DNA of 64,000 nucleotides from PALSA-505 sp035308365. GTDB lineage: Bacteria > Actinomycetota > Actinomycetes > Streptosporangiales > Streptosporangiaceae. The notes beneath the pieces were generated by a model that was not told the DNA's origin, did not search any database, and saw only the letters and a list, made by a program, of their open reading frames with translations. A program made the position numbers and the translations under genes. The DNA lies in assembly GCA_035308365.1 (NCBI GenBank), contig DATGGU010000079.1:4461-68460 (forward strand), read 5' to 3'. Positions 25,012-33,827 of the stretch are shown one piece after another. Positions within the stretch are counted from its first letter, which is position 1, and the number at the start of each line of letters is the position of its first letter.

Positions 25012-26295
25012 TCAGAAGATGACGGGGCACCAGGGGGCGGGGTCCCAGGACATGGCGGCGGACAGGGCGAGCACGGCGCCCGGGCGATGTTCGGTGACCT
25101 GCCCGGCTCCAGCCAGAGTGCCAACTCTGGTGCCGCCCAGATAGGCCGCGCCGAGCACGCCGACGTCCAGCGTGAGGTCGGCAGGCCCGCTGTGCTGTTC
25201 GCAGGTTGCGGCCAGGCCGGGCACGCCGTCGAAGCCGCCCCCCGCGTCCTGGGTGCCGGTGCGCAGCCGCCATGTTCCGTGGTTCTCAGGGAACAGCGCG
25301 TCGGTGACCTCGATGGTGACATCGACCGGGCAGGCGTAGCGGCGCTGGCTGAGCGCCCTGGGCAGGTCGGTCAGCCGCACCCACAGGCCGTCACCGATCG
25401 CCCGGCGGGCCAGCCTGGGGTCGGCCAGCAGGTGGACCAGCGGGTCGTCAACCGGACGGCGCAGCGCGGTGAACTCGGTGGTCAGATCCCGGCTGAGCAG
25501 GTCGGCCCAGAGGGTCGCGGCCGCCGCCGGATCGGCCGCGACCAGCTCCCGTATGTCGAGTGAGCTGCTGGCCAGGAAGGTGACATCGTCCCAGCCGCCG
25601 TGGCCGGTGTAGAGCGCGTAACCGCGCGGGCCGCTGCCGTCCTCAGCGATCAGGCAGCGCAGCACGGGCGCGGGCTCGCCGTCGTCCCGGATGCTGAGCG
25701 TGCGGCCCCACCACAGCTCGTCCCTGGCGTACATGCCGGGCCTGGTGGGCAGCACGGTGTCGTAGATCTTGCTGAGCTCGGCCCGGACCAGCCCGGGCTC
25801 GGCGATGCGCAGCCGCAGGCCCGGCTCGCCGGCCACGGCCAGCCCGGTGCGGCCGAGTACTCCCTCGCCCCGCTTCATCCGGATGGCCACGTGCCAGGAG
25901 GCGGTCCCGTAGCCGAATCTGCCGTAGATCCCGCCCTCGGACGCCCAGAGTGCGGCGAACGTCTCACCGCGGTCCTTGATGTCCCTGAGCTGCCGGCGCA
26001 TCAGGCTGGACATGACGCCCCGCCGGCGGTGGGTGGGCAGCACGGCGACCCAGGTCACCCCGGCCGCCGGCACGATCGCGCCGGGAATGCTCATCTGGAG
26101 ACTGTAGATGCCGGCGATCCCGGCCGGGCCGCCGGAATCGAAGGCCGCCAGGCTCCGCTCGGCCTCGAACTGCTTGAGATGTTCCTCACGTCGCTGTGGT
26201 GACAGCGGACGGCCGTGGAACGCATGCTCGTCCACGAAGTAGAAGGCGTCGAACTCCTCCGGGCCCACCGGCCGGATCGGGTACGGATCTGCCAT
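25012..26295 (-). CDS. Eis-like GNAT N-acetyltransferase
   Basis: 427 residues from the ATG at 26295 (AGGAAGG 5 nt upstream). Tripartite Eis layout: N-terminal GNAT domain with the acetyl-CoA loop VLPTHRRRGVMSSLMRRQL (about residues 87-105), a second GNAT-like domain, and a C-terminal sterol-carrier-like domain. The protein terminates in Phe, as Eis requires for its C-terminal carboxylate. Eis relatives acetylate amines such as aminoglycosides at several positions; the physiological substrate here is unknown. Monocistronic and convergent to nothing nearby. Confidence 0.9.
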   Translation of the reverse strand: MADPYPIRPVGPEEFDAFYFVDEHAFHGRPLSPQRREEHLKQFEAERSLAAFDSGGPAGIAGIYSLQMSIPGAIVPAAGVTWVAVLPTHRRRGVMSSLMRRQLRDIKDRGETFAALWASEGGIYGRFGYGTASWHVAIRMKRGEGVLGRTGLAVAGEPGLRLRIAEPGLVRAELSKIYDTVLPTRPGMYARDELWWGRTLSIRDDGEPAPVLRCLIAEDGSGPRGYALYTGHGGWDDVTFLASSSLDIRELVAADPAAAATLWADLLSRDLTTEFTALRRPVDDPLVHLLADPRLARRAIGDGLWVRLTDLPRALSQRRYACPVDVTIEVTDALFPENHGTWRLRTGTQDAGGGFDGVPGLAATCEQHSGPADLTLDVGVLGAAYLGGTRVGTLAGAGQVTEHRPGAVLALSAAMSWDPAPWCPVIF

Positions 26296-26475
26296 GGTTG
26301 CCTTCCTACCTGCCTTGCGCCCCATAAGCGACCTCTTTATTCGCAGGAAGATCGTGATTAGCGAAGATCGCGAATAGCCATGGGCCCGGGGTAGGGCAGC
26401 CAGAATATGGACAGTTTGGTGCAGGCCGGGTGGCCGGCTTAGCCGGGCCGAAAATTATTGGGCATCGCCGACGTG

Positions 26476-26492
26476 CCAGAAGTCACTTCTGG
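26476..26492. promoter_or_regulatory. Perfect palindrome CCAGAAGT-C-ACTTCTGG upstream of the phosphatase
   Basis: 8-bp perfect arms and a one-base centre, 20 bp before the start of the PP2C gene. It is the right size for a dimeric HTH operator or a leader hairpin close to the start codon. The flanking gap (26296-26511) holds no gene. Confidence 0.55.
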
Positions 26493-26511
26493 CCGATACA
26501 GTGCGGCCATC

Positions 26512-27621
26512 ATGGTTTCATCCCCGCGATTGCATCCACGTGGCCTGCCCGGCCGGGCGCGGGAGGCTGCGGGATGGGCCCGCGCGCTGATACTCAGGCA
26601 GTTCGTCACCGAAAACCGCCGGCTCGCGTTCGCGCTGGCCGTGGTCACGGTCGCCATCGTGGTCATGGCCGTGCACGTTTCGGTCTGGTGGTTCTCCCCC
26701 GGGGTGGTGATCCTGCCGATCCTGGCCGGAGGGCTGCTGCTCTTCCCGCGCGCGCTGCGGATCCTGTTCGGGGTTGTCGTGGCCGGGCTGATCTACGACA
26801 CGGCCGAAGGAAAGGCCGGGCCCGGAATCATCGCCACCATCGTGGTCACCGCCGTTTTCGCCGACGTGCTCGCCAGAACGAGGGAAAAGCTGGGCATGCA
26901 GGCGCTGCGGGGCGACCAGATGCTCATCGAACTGCGGAACCGGATCCGCGCGCAGGGGAAGCTGCCCGCACTCGGCGAGGGCTGGGACTCGGTGACCATC
27001 CTCAGGCCGGCCGGCGGGGTGTCGTTCGGCGGCGACTTCGTGGTATCCGCGTGCGACGGCAAGACCCTGGAGGTCGCGCTCGTCGACGTGTCCGGCAAGG
27101 GACTGGACGCGGGGACCCGCGCGCTGTTGCTGTCCGGCGCGTTCGGCGGGCTGCTCGGGTCGGTGCCGAGGGAGGAGTTCCTCGCCGCCTGCAATTCCTA
27201 CCTGCGCCGGGTGGCCGCGTCGGAGGGGTTCGTCACCGCCGTCCACCTCGCGCTCGACCTGACCACAGGGGAGTACGTGGTCGCGTCCGCCGGGCATCCG
27301 CCCGCGGTGCACTTTGACGCCGGCAGCGGGAGCTGGCGGATCACCAAGGCGCACGGCATCGTGCTCGGCGTGGTCGCCGACACCAGGTCCGTTCCCGAGT
27401 ACGGGCTGCTGCGGCCGGGGGACGCGCTGATGCTGTACACCGACGGCCTCGTCGAGGCGCCCGGGCGGGACATCGACTCGGGCATCTCCGGGCTGCTCGG
27501 CGAGGCGGAGCGGATGGTCGTCGCCGGATTCAAGGCCGGCGCGGAGACGCTGGTGCGGTCGATGCAACGGGACATCGGCAGCTCCGACGACTGCGCGCTC
27601 GTGCTCATCTGGCGATCCTGA
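26512..27621 (+). CDS. Membrane-anchored PP2C/SpoIIE-type serine phosphatase
   Basis: About 369 residues from the ATG at 26512. An N-terminal cytoplasmic tail, then three to four hydrophobic helices (FALAVVTVAIVVMAV, WFSPGVVILPILAGGLLL, ILFGVVVAGLIYD), a short coiled linker (VLARTREKLGMQALRGDQMLIELRNRI) and a C-terminal SpoIIE domain. This has GGDFVVSA, ALVDVSGKGLDAGTRA and the metal-binding LYTDGLVEA, plus the final DDCALVLI. Typical of RsbU/PP2C phosphatases that reactivate anti-sigma antagonists; the partner is not encoded nearby. The GntR gene follows at 55 bp. Confidence 0.9.
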   Translation: MVSSPRLHPRGLPGRAREAAGWARALILRQFVTENRRLAFALAVVTVAIVVMAVHVSVWWFSPGVVILPILAGGLLLFPRALRILFGVVVAGLIYDTAEGKAGPGIIATIVVTAVFADVLARTREKLGMQALRGDQMLIELRNRIRAQGKLPALGEGWDSVTILRPAGGVSFGGDFVVSACDGKTLEVALVDVSGKGLDAGTRALLLSGAFGGLLGSVPREEFLAACNSYLRRVAASEGFVTAVHLALDLTTGEYVVASAGHPPAVHFDAGSGSWRITKAHGIVLGVVADTRSVPEYGLLRPGDALMLYTDGLVEAPGRDIDSGISGLLGEAERMVVAGFKAGAETLVRSMQRDIGSSDDCALVLIWRS

Positions 27622-27676
27622 GCCCCGGAAGCAGACTCGGGCCCGCAACGGCCCGGCCTTTCCAGAAGGAGGCCGC

Positions 27677-28372
27677 ATGGGCAAGGTGTTACCTGCTCGG
27701 CCCTCCGGCCGGGCCGCGGCCGCCAGGGACATGGTGTGCGGCGTGCTGCGGAAGGGAATCGTCACCGGCGCCATTCCCGGCGGTACCCGGCTGGTCCAGT
27801 CCGCCGTCGCCGCCGAGCTCGCGGTCAGCACCGGGCCGGTCCGGGACGCGCTGCGGGAGCTGGCCGCCGGAGGCTTCGTCAGGTTCGGCGCCGACGGGGT
27901 CGCCGTGGTACACCAGCTCGGCCGGGCCGAGCTCGCCGACGTGTTCGAGATCCGCAAACTACTCGAGCCGGTGGCGGTGGCACGGACCGCCGCGTGCGGC
28001 AGCCAGGACGCGATACTCCAGGCCGCCGGGCTGCTCACGGCCATGGATCACGAGACCGACCGGGCGCGCTGGGTGGAGCACAACGACAGGTTCCACAGCG
28101 TGCTGAGCGATGCGGTCAGCAGCCCGCGGCTCGTCGCGATCCTGGCCAACCTGCGCGACCTGACCTCGCTGTATGTCGCGCATTCGATCACCGCCGAGCC
28201 GGACCGGGCCCGCGACGGCAGCGCCGAGCACGAGGAGATCCTCCGGGCCGTCGCCGCCCGCGACCCGGAGGCGGCCGCCGACGCCACCTTCCGTCATCTG
28301 GACGGCAGGTTCGCCGCCCTGCTCGAAGTCCACCAGGTGAGCGATCCCCGCCGGTGCCGGCCGGCCGGCTAG
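27677..28372 (+). CDS. GntR-family regulator (FadR/FCD subfamily)
   Basis: 231 residues, ATG at 27677 with GGAGG 6 nt upstream. N-terminal winged helix: GIVTGAIPGGTRLVQSAVAAELAVSTGPVRDALRELAAGGFV (about residues 29-70), then an all-helical FCD ligand domain with metal-binding-type residues EIRKLLEPVAV, HNDRFHSVLSDA and EHEEILRAVAARD. FCD regulators typically sense organic acids. The gene follows the phosphatase gene on the same strand; target operon not identifiable. Confidence 0.93.
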   Translation: MGKVLPARPSGRAAAARDMVCGVLRKGIVTGAIPGGTRLVQSAVAAELAVSTGPVRDALRELAAGGFVRFGADGVAVVHQLGRAELADVFEIRKLLEPVAVARTAACGSQDAILQAAGLLTAMDHETDRARWVEHNDRFHSVLSDAVSSPRLVAILANLRDLTSLYVAHSITAEPDRARDGSAEHEEILRAVAARDPEAAADATFRHLDGRFAALLEVHQVSDPRRCRPAG

Positions 28373-28425
28373 CCGCCACCCGCTTCGTCAGCGGGCCCGG
28401 TGGCCGCCGGCGGGCGCGATGGCCG

Positions 28426-29643
28426 TCAGCGGGCGCGGTGGCTGCCGGCGGGCCGGACCATCCGGTTGTCCGGTGGTAGCCAATCGTCGGGTTCGTCCGG
28501 GTCCCCGGGTTCCTGGATGCCGTGGCGGCTGATGACCAGGCAGGCCACCAGGACGGCGACGGCTATGGTCGCGATGGCGGCGGTCTGCAACTCGCCGAGA
28601 CCCAGCCCGCTCAGGTTCTTCGGCTTGCCGGCGTAGTCGGCGAACGAGGCACCGAGCGGGCGGGTGTCCACATAGGCGAACCAGAACGCGAACACCGGGT
28701 TCAGCCGGAACTGGGACCAGGCCAGGGCGGGAATCATGATCACGACGAAGAACAGGATCCCCGACGCGAGATAGCCAAGGTGAAGCGATGCCGCCGTGAA
28801 GTCGCCCAGGGCGGTGCCGAGCGCGAAGGTGGCGAACACCGTGGCCCAGTAGTAGGTCTCCCGCCGCCGCGTGACGATGCTGTGGATCGACAGCGTGCCC
28901 TCGTTGCGGTACCACAGCCAGAAGATCCCGGCGAGCACGATGGCCCACAGCAGAGAGGTGCCGGCGTAGGGGATGCCGGCCATCAGGTGCAGGGTGTCCG
29001 ACACCCCGGTGCCGAAGATCGCTATCGCGTAGGCCAGGAACCAGTAAGCAGCGGCCGAGTAGCGGCGGGTCCGGAACTGCCAGAGCAGGCCGATGACCAG
29101 GACGCCGCCCTCGACACCCGCGCCCACCAGCCGGCTGCCAAGGGCCAGGTAGTCCGACACGGCCTCACCGCCGGCCGTCGTGAGCAGCTTGACCACCCAG
29201 AACATCAGGGTGATCTCCGGCACCTTGGCGGCAAGCGGCTCAGGGAAGAACCGCCGGCTGCCGTAGGGCCTGGGATCGTCGTCCCGCCCGTCTTCGTCCC
29301 ACGGGTCCTGATAGCGCCGGCGGCCGGGCGCGGAGTACGCGTCCCGTTCGTCTTCATCCCAGCGGCCGGGGTAGTCGCGGCGGCCGGGGTGGTCACCTTC
29401 GTCCCACCGGCCGGCGCGGCGGCCGGGGTGGTCACCTTCATCCCACCGGCCGGCGCGGCGGCCGGGGTAGTCACCTTCGTCCCAGCGGCTGGAGTAGTCG
29501 CGGCGGCCGGAGTAGTCGCTGGGGTGAGGGTAGTCGCTGCGGCTGTCGGGGACGGGACGCGCGTACCACTGGCCGGTGTCCCATGGGTCGGGCAGCCGTC
29601 GTGCCGCGCCGCCACCTGCCGGGCGCATACCTGGCTCGGTCAT
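28426..29643 (-). CDS. COG4705-like multi-span membrane protein with repetitive N-terminal tail
   Basis: 405 residues, ATG at 29643 overlapping the stop of the upstream gene (ATGA). Residues 1-150 are a charged, Arg/Asp/Gly/Pro-rich tail in which a 13-residue unit (GRWDEGDHPGRRA) is repeated. The C-terminal 250 residues form two repeats of a membrane domain with the conserved KVPEITLMFWVVKLLTTAGGEAVSD motif start and a second ETYYWATVFATFALGTALGDF. COG4705 proteins are of unknown function. The tail ends PDPWDTGQW, similar to the partner gene's DPWNEGQW, suggesting shared interaction motifs. Confidence 0.85.
   Translation of the reverse strand: MTEPGMRPAGGGAARRLPDPWDTGQWYARPVPDSRSDYPHPSDYSGRRDYSSRWDEGDYPGRRAGRWDEGDHPGRRAGRWDEGDHPGRRDYPGRWDEDERDAYSAPGRRRYQDPWDEDGRDDDPRPYGSRRFFPEPLAAKVPEITLMFWVVKLLTTAGGEAVSDYLALGSRLVGAGVEGGVLVIGLLWQFRTRRYSAAAYWFLAYAIAIFGTGVSDTLHLMAGIPYAGTSLLWAIVLAGIFWLWYRNEGTLSIHSIVTRRRETYYWATVFATFALGTALGDFTAASLHLGYLASGILFFVVIMIPALAWSQFRLNPVFAFWFAYVDTRPLGASFADYAGKPKNLSGLGLGELQTAAIATIAVAVLVACLVISRHGIQEPGDPDEPDDWLPPDNRMVRPAGSHRAR
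29382..29492. repeat. 39-bp tandem coding repeat x 2.9
   Basis: Unit GGCCGGGGTGGTCACCTTCG... of 39 bp at 29382-29420, 29421-29459 and a partial third copy to about 29492, in frame in the COG4705-like gene. Encodes the 13-residue GRWDEGDHPGRRA unit. Sequence near-identity between copies suggests recent expansion. Confidence 0.85.
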
Positions 29644-30431
29644 GTCCACGGGTCAGCTTCGTCCCGGCGGCGGCTGCGGGCAGAACGTGCGTCCTGCTTG
29701 GGCTGCCAAGGGTCCCGGTACTCCCGATGGCTGCCGGGTGCCGGGCGCATGTCCTGCCTGCCGGCGTCCCGCGGGGCCCGGTAGTAGTCCTCGTAGTAGT
29801 CCTGGCGGCCAGCGCGGGGGGCGTAGCGCGTGTCCCACTGGCCCTCGTTCCACGGGTCCACATCGCCCGGGCCGCCGCGCTGCGACCTGCGTGGCTGGTG
29901 GGAGTAGGCGCCGTCGTACTGCTCGGGCTCCGGCTCGCCGATCCTGGCGATGTGCACCAGGGCGTTGTAGGTGATCAGGGCAATGGCCAGGTGCATGACC
30001 ACCAGCACGCCGACCCCCTGGGCCGGCTGGCCCTGGTACCAGATGTAGAGGTCGGGCAGCAGCAGGACCAGCGTCACCGCGATGGCCTGACGGAAGAACA
30101 GCCAGCGCGGCGAGGAACTGATCCGGGTGACGACCGGCCACGCCACACAGGCGATCACCACGCCGATGACCGTCAGCTTGCTGTAGTCGGAGAACTGGAA
30201 GTGGCCGTAGTGAGCGGTCGCCGGGAACAGCTTCTTGCCGAGCATCACCATAAGCGCGTCGGCGGCCAGCGACCCGGCGATCGAGACCACGGTCGCAGCC
30301 ACCACGGCGGCCGTCGATGGCTGACGGTGCCGGGGAGCAAAGTCCACCCGCATGTAATCGAGCGGGCGTTCCAGCGATGGCGGCAGGCGTTCCGGCAGGC
30401 GTTCCAGCCACAGCGGCAGTTCGGTTGGCAA
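29640..30431 (-). CDS. DUF6069-like membrane protein with charged C-terminal tail
   Basis: 263 residues from a TTG at 30431 preceded by AAGGAAG; first gene of a two-gene operon. Four membrane spans (AAVVAATVVSIAGSLAADALMV, LTVIGVVIACVAWPVVT, FRQAIAVTLVLLLPDLYIW and VLVVMHLAIALITYNALV) resemble DUF6069-type actinobacterial membrane proteins. The C-terminal about 90 residues are Arg/Tyr/Asp/Gln-rich and disordered (YYEDYYRAPRDAGRQDM). Function unknown; co-transcribed with the COG4705-like gene. Confidence 0.8.
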   Translation of the reverse strand: MPTELPLWLERLPERLPPSLERPLDYMRVDFAPRHRQPSTAAVVAATVVSIAGSLAADALMVMLGKKLFPATAHYGHFQFSDYSKLTVIGVVIACVAWPVVTRISSSPRWLFFRQAIAVTLVLLLPDLYIWYQGQPAQGVGVLVVMHLAIALITYNALVHIARIGEPEPEQYDGAYSHQPRRSQRGGPGDVDPWNEGQWDTRYAPRAGRQDYYEDYYRAPRDAGRQDMRPAPGSHREYRDPWQPKQDARSARSRRRDEADPWT

Positions 30432-30482
30432 GATCTTCCTTACTCGCGCGCCTCGTCAGAAGATGGCCTTGAAAAGACCTGA

Positions 30483-30559
30483 GCGCAGCCGGGTAGGGGG
30501 GGTACTCGGCTGCGCCAGACCATGAGCGCAGCCGGGCACGGGGGGGTACTCGGCTGCGC
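30483..30559. promoter_or_regulatory. Two tandem hairpins upstream of the membrane-protein operon
   Basis: Direct repeat of a stem-loop with 9-bp arms GCGCAGCCG/CGGCTGCGC, at 30483-30515 and 30526-30559. Loops differ slightly and contain runs of G. They lie in the 320-bp gap between the TTG start at 30431 (minus) and the kinase gene at 30756 (plus); the order suggests leader or terminator hairpins. Nothing else supportable in the gap. Confidence 0.6.
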
Positions 30560-30755
30560 TGCCCAAAAACGTAGGCGCCACCGGACCGCCCGGGGTACCT
30601 CCCGCAGGACGAAATCGGCCACCCCCGTCTCATCCTCAGGTCGGAGACGGCCCCCACGGAAGCATCCCTACCAGGGAGGATGCATCGATCTCCGGAGAGC
30701 AGCCGAGTTAACAGCCAGGAGGTACGCTGCCCGTAGCTGACCTAAGGACGCCCCA

Positions 30756-32039
30756 TTGACCGAATCTCCGAGACCGCAGCGTACATCGCTCCAGCCACCC
30801 GACGAGATCAGGCGTGGCTTGTTCGGGCGGGGCCGCCGCGTGGTGCGGACGCACCCGCTGGCGACCGACACGCTGCTGGCCGTGGTGCTGCTGGTCCTGT
30901 CCACCGTGTGGCTGGCGGGCTCCAGGTTCGCCGGGCTGCACCAGACGGTGATGCAGACCGCGATCGTCGCCGGGATCGCTGTCCGCCGGGTCTGGCCGAC
31001 CACGGTCTTCGTGCTGATGAGCGCCCTGGCGTTCGTGCAGTGGCTGCTCGGCTTCCCGCTGCTCGGCGACGCGGCGCTGCTCATCGCGCTCTACACGATC
31101 GCGGCCCACCAGTCGTGGTTCCGGGCGCTGCTGGCCTCGGGCCTGCTCGAAGCCGGGGCGGTCATGTCGGCGATCCAGTGGAAGCTGGCCGGGTCGCTGC
31201 CGCGCTCGCTGCTGTTCCTCACCGCCACCGTGGTGGCCGCGCTGTTCGCCGGGCTGGCGGCCGCCTCCGGCAGCAGGTACCTGGCCTGGATGGACGAGCG
31301 TGCCCGGCGGCTGGAGGTCGAGCAGGATCAGCGGGCCGCGATCGCGGCGGCGGCCGAGCGGACCAGGATCGCCAGGGAGTTGCACGACATCGTGTCGCAC
31401 AGCCTGTCGGTCGTGATCACGCTGGCCGACGCCGCGGCGGTGGTGAGCCGCACCGACCCCTCCCGCGGCGCCGCGGCGATGACCGAGGTGTCCGAGGTCG
31501 GCCGCAACGCCCTGTCGGACATGCGGGCCATGCTCGGCGTGCTGCGCACCGACGAGCAGCCGGCCGACCTGGCCCCCCAGCCGGGCCTGGCCCAGCTCGA
31601 CGCACTGGTTCAGCGGGTCACCGCGACCGGCCTGGCCGTCGATCTCACCGTGGAGGGCACCCCGTTCCCGCTGGGCGCGGCCGCCGAGACCACGGCGTAC
31701 CGCATCGTCCAGGAGGCGCTGACCAACACGCTGCGGCACGCGTCGGCCCGCCGTGCCCGGGTCACCATCTGCTATGACGCCCCCGACGTGCGGCTGTGGG
31801 TGACCGATGACGGCACCGCGATGGCACCGGGCGGCCAGCGCGGGGGCCACGGCATCGCGGGAATGCGCGAACGCGCCGCCCTGCACGGTGGCGCGCTGCA
31901 GGCAGGCCCCGCGGCCGGCGGCGGCTGGGTGGTCTCGGCGACGCTGCGGCCCGGCCAGGGCCCGGCCAACGCGGCGAAGCCGCCGGCGGCCACGCCGCCG
32001 CCCGCCCAGGCGGCACCTCGCGCGGCGATGCCGGCATGA
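30756..32039 (+). CDS. NarL-type sensor histidine kinase
   Basis: 427 residues, TTG start with AAGGA upstream. Four to five N-terminal membrane helices without a large extracellular domain, a coiled-coil linker (MDERARRLEVEQDQRAA), HisKA_3 with the phospho-acceptor in IARELHDIVSHSLSVVITLAD (His at about residue 211), and an HATPase domain with GHGIAGMRERAALHGGALQ. The C-terminus is an Ala/Pro-rich tail. Typical of two-component kinases of the NarX/DesK class. Its response regulator overlaps by 4 nt. Confidence 0.94.
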   Translation: MTESPRPQRTSLQPPDEIRRGLFGRGRRVVRTHPLATDTLLAVVLLVLSTVWLAGSRFAGLHQTVMQTAIVAGIAVRRVWPTTVFVLMSALAFVQWLLGFPLLGDAALLIALYTIAAHQSWFRALLASGLLEAGAVMSAIQWKLAGSLPRSLLFLTATVVAALFAGLAAASGSRYLAWMDERARRLEVEQDQRAAIAAAAERTRIARELHDIVSHSLSVVITLADAAAVVSRTDPSRGAAAMTEVSEVGRNALSDMRAMLGVLRTDEQPADLAPQPGLAQLDALVQRVTATGLAVDLTVEGTPFPLGAAAETTAYRIVQEALTNTLRHASARRARVTICYDAPDVRLWVTDDGTAMAPGGQRGGHGIAGMRERAALHGGALQAGPAAGGGWVVSATLRPGQGPANAAKPPAATPPPAQAAPRAAMPA

Positions 32040-32719
32040 CCATCTCCGTGCTGCTGGCCGACGACCAGCCGCTGCTGCGCCGCGGCTTCCGCATGATCCT
32101 CGAAGCCGAGGACGACCTGACCGTGGCCGCGGAGGCGGCCAACGGCGAGGAGGCCGTCGAACTCGCCCACCGCCACACCCCGGATGTCGTGCTGATGGAC
32201 ATCCGGATGCCGGTCACCAACGGTATCGAGGCGACCCGGCGGATCACCACGGCCGACCCGCGGATCCGCGTCCTCGTGCTGACCACCTTCGACGTCGACG
32301 AGTACGCCTTCGGTGCGCTGCAGGCCGGTGCCAGCGGATTCCTGCTCAAGGACGTGCGGCCCGGCGAGGTGGTCGCGGCCATCAGGACGGTCGCGTCCGG
32401 CGACGCGGTCGTCTCGCCCCGGGTGACCCGGCGCCTGCTCGAGGAGTACGCCCAGGTGCTTCCCGTGCCGGCCGAGCTGCGGGCGCAGCGCTACCCCAAG
32501 CTGTCCACCCTGACCGAGCGGGAGCGCGAGGTGCTGGTCGCCGTGGCCCAGGGACTGTCCAACACCGAGATCGCCGCGTCCCTGTTCGTCTCGGAGACGA
32601 CGGTGAAGTCCCATGTCGGCCGCATCCTCGCCAAGCTTGGCCTGCGCGACCGCGTCCAGGTCGTCGTCCTGGCCTACGAGGCCGGGCTGGTCCGGCCCGG
32701 CGCCCGCCCGGTCACCTGA
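32036..32719 (+). CDS. NarL/LuxR-family response regulator
   Basis: 227 residues, ATG overlapping the kinase stop. Receiver domain: acidic pair LLADDQPLL, phospho-acceptor Asp in VVLMDIRMPVTNG (about residue 54), and Lys in GFLLKDVRPGE. The C-terminal LuxR HTH reads LTEREREVLVAVAQGLSNTEIAASLFVSETTVKSHVGRILAKLGLRDRVQ (residues about 160-209). Target genes unknown; the divergent membrane-protein operon is one candidate. Confidence 0.96.
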   Translation: MTISVLLADDQPLLRRGFRMILEAEDDLTVAAEAANGEEAVELAHRHTPDVVLMDIRMPVTNGIEATRRITTADPRIRVLVLTTFDVDEYAFGALQAGASGFLLKDVRPGEVVAAIRTVASGDAVVSPRVTRRLLEEYAQVLPVPAELRAQRYPKLSTLTEREREVLVAVAQGLSNTEIAASLFVSETTVKSHVGRILAKLGLRDRVQVVVLAYEAGLVRPGARPVT

Positions 32720-32733
32720 CCCGGCCGGGACTG

Positions 32734-33543
32734 CTAGCCAGTCTCGGCGTCTTCTCCGCGGCGGCCGGCGGCCGGCCTGTGAGCCGCCGGGCCACGTGGT
32801 GCGGCGGTCCGCGGTGTGGCCGGGGTCAGCAGGCGTTCGAGCAGGCCGGTCTCGGCCGCGTCCAGCTCGGCGGCGACCTGCTGGCCGGCCGGCCGTTCCT
32901 GGGCGAGCGCGAGGCTGCGGCGCGCATCGCGCAGTTGCTCGCGCAGCCGCGCGTTCTCCTGCGTCAGGTTGCCGTGCAGGGTCCGGACGCTGGCCAGCTC
33001 CCGCTCCAGGCCTGCCACCGTCGTCTCCAGCCCGCCGTCGTCGTGGTGCTCGGCGGCCGCCTGTGCGGGGGCGGCGAGCTGGCGCACCACCTGGATCAGC
33101 AGCCGCCTGGCCAGCTCGTCGTAGTCGAACCCGGCCGGGCCCTCGGCGGCCGTGGTCAGGTGCCTGGCGCCGTCCTGGGCGGCAGCCAGGGAAGTGGGCG
33201 CCGCCGAACGCGGGTCGCGGCCTGGTGCCGCAGACGTCCTTGCGGTGGATCTGCGCCCGGCCGGCATGGCGGCGCCGGTGTTGCCGTCCAGGGCACCGGC
33301 GGCCGCCGCGATCCGGTAGGTCCGCTTCCCCCGAACATCCCGCTCGATCAGCCCGGATCGCTCCATGCCCGACAGGAGCTGCGCGAACGCGATGCTCGAG
33401 CCGGGATAGCCGACGTCCGCGGCCAGCACCGTGCTGGCCATTCCGGCCTCGTCCTTGATCTCACCCGCCGAGAGGCGGGACATGATCCGGTCGCGCGTTC
33501 CGACAGCCCTGCGCCTCCTCATACCGGACTTCGGGTCGCCCAT
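32734..33543 (-). CDS. Winged-helix protein with C-terminal coiled coil, unknown function
   Basis: 269 residues from the ATG at 33543 (GAGAGGTG upstream). N-terminal winged-helix-like domain, IMSRLSAGEIKDEAGMASTVLAADVGYP... to RDVRGKRTYRI (about residues 15-70). A low-complexity Ala/Ser/Arg linker follows, then a long heptad segment ETTVAGLERELASVRTLHGNLTQENARLREQLRDARRSLALAQE, and a Pro/Arg-rich tail. The winged helix plus coiled coil suggests a dimeric DNA-binding protein. Convergent with the response regulator; function not recognised. Confidence 0.75.
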   Translation of the reverse strand: MGDPKSGMRRRRAVGTRDRIMSRLSAGEIKDEAGMASTVLAADVGYPGSSIAFAQLLSGMERSGLIERDVRGKRTYRIAAAAGALDGNTGAAMPAGRRSTARTSAAPGRDPRSAAPTSLAAAQDGARHLTTAAEGPAGFDYDELARRLLIQVVRQLAAPAQAAAEHHDDGGLETTVAGLERELASVRTLHGNLTQENARLREQLRDARRSLALAQERPAGQQVAAELDAAETGLLERLLTPATPRTAAPRGPAAHRPAAGRRGEDAETG

Positions 33544-33827
33544 GACAGCACCTCTCCCATGCCAGTCACACGCGCCGACCCGCGCAGCACAAATCACTCG
33601 TCCGGCCGAGTTCGGCAGCGGCAATCACACCCCAGCCTGACTAGCCGATGTTCGTCATCATAGTGGCGGCATGTCCGGAAACGAACGGCTGGTACACCGA
33701 TGCCGCATCCCATTGCGGATCGCGTCCCGGCGGCATTCACGCTTGGCCGCCAATGGCGATAATGCGGTTGCCTATGGTGCCTTCCGGCTTAACCATTGAT
33801 CGCAAGCTGACGGACCGGGAGGGCTTG
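33544..33827. other. Non-coding gap before the DinB/MDMPI-like gene
   Basis: No convincing gene. Contains divergent-promoter-like, less GC-rich sequence with several GGCGATAATGCGG-type words. The frame of the downstream gene is open here but lacks coding character before 33828. Confidence 0.4.
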
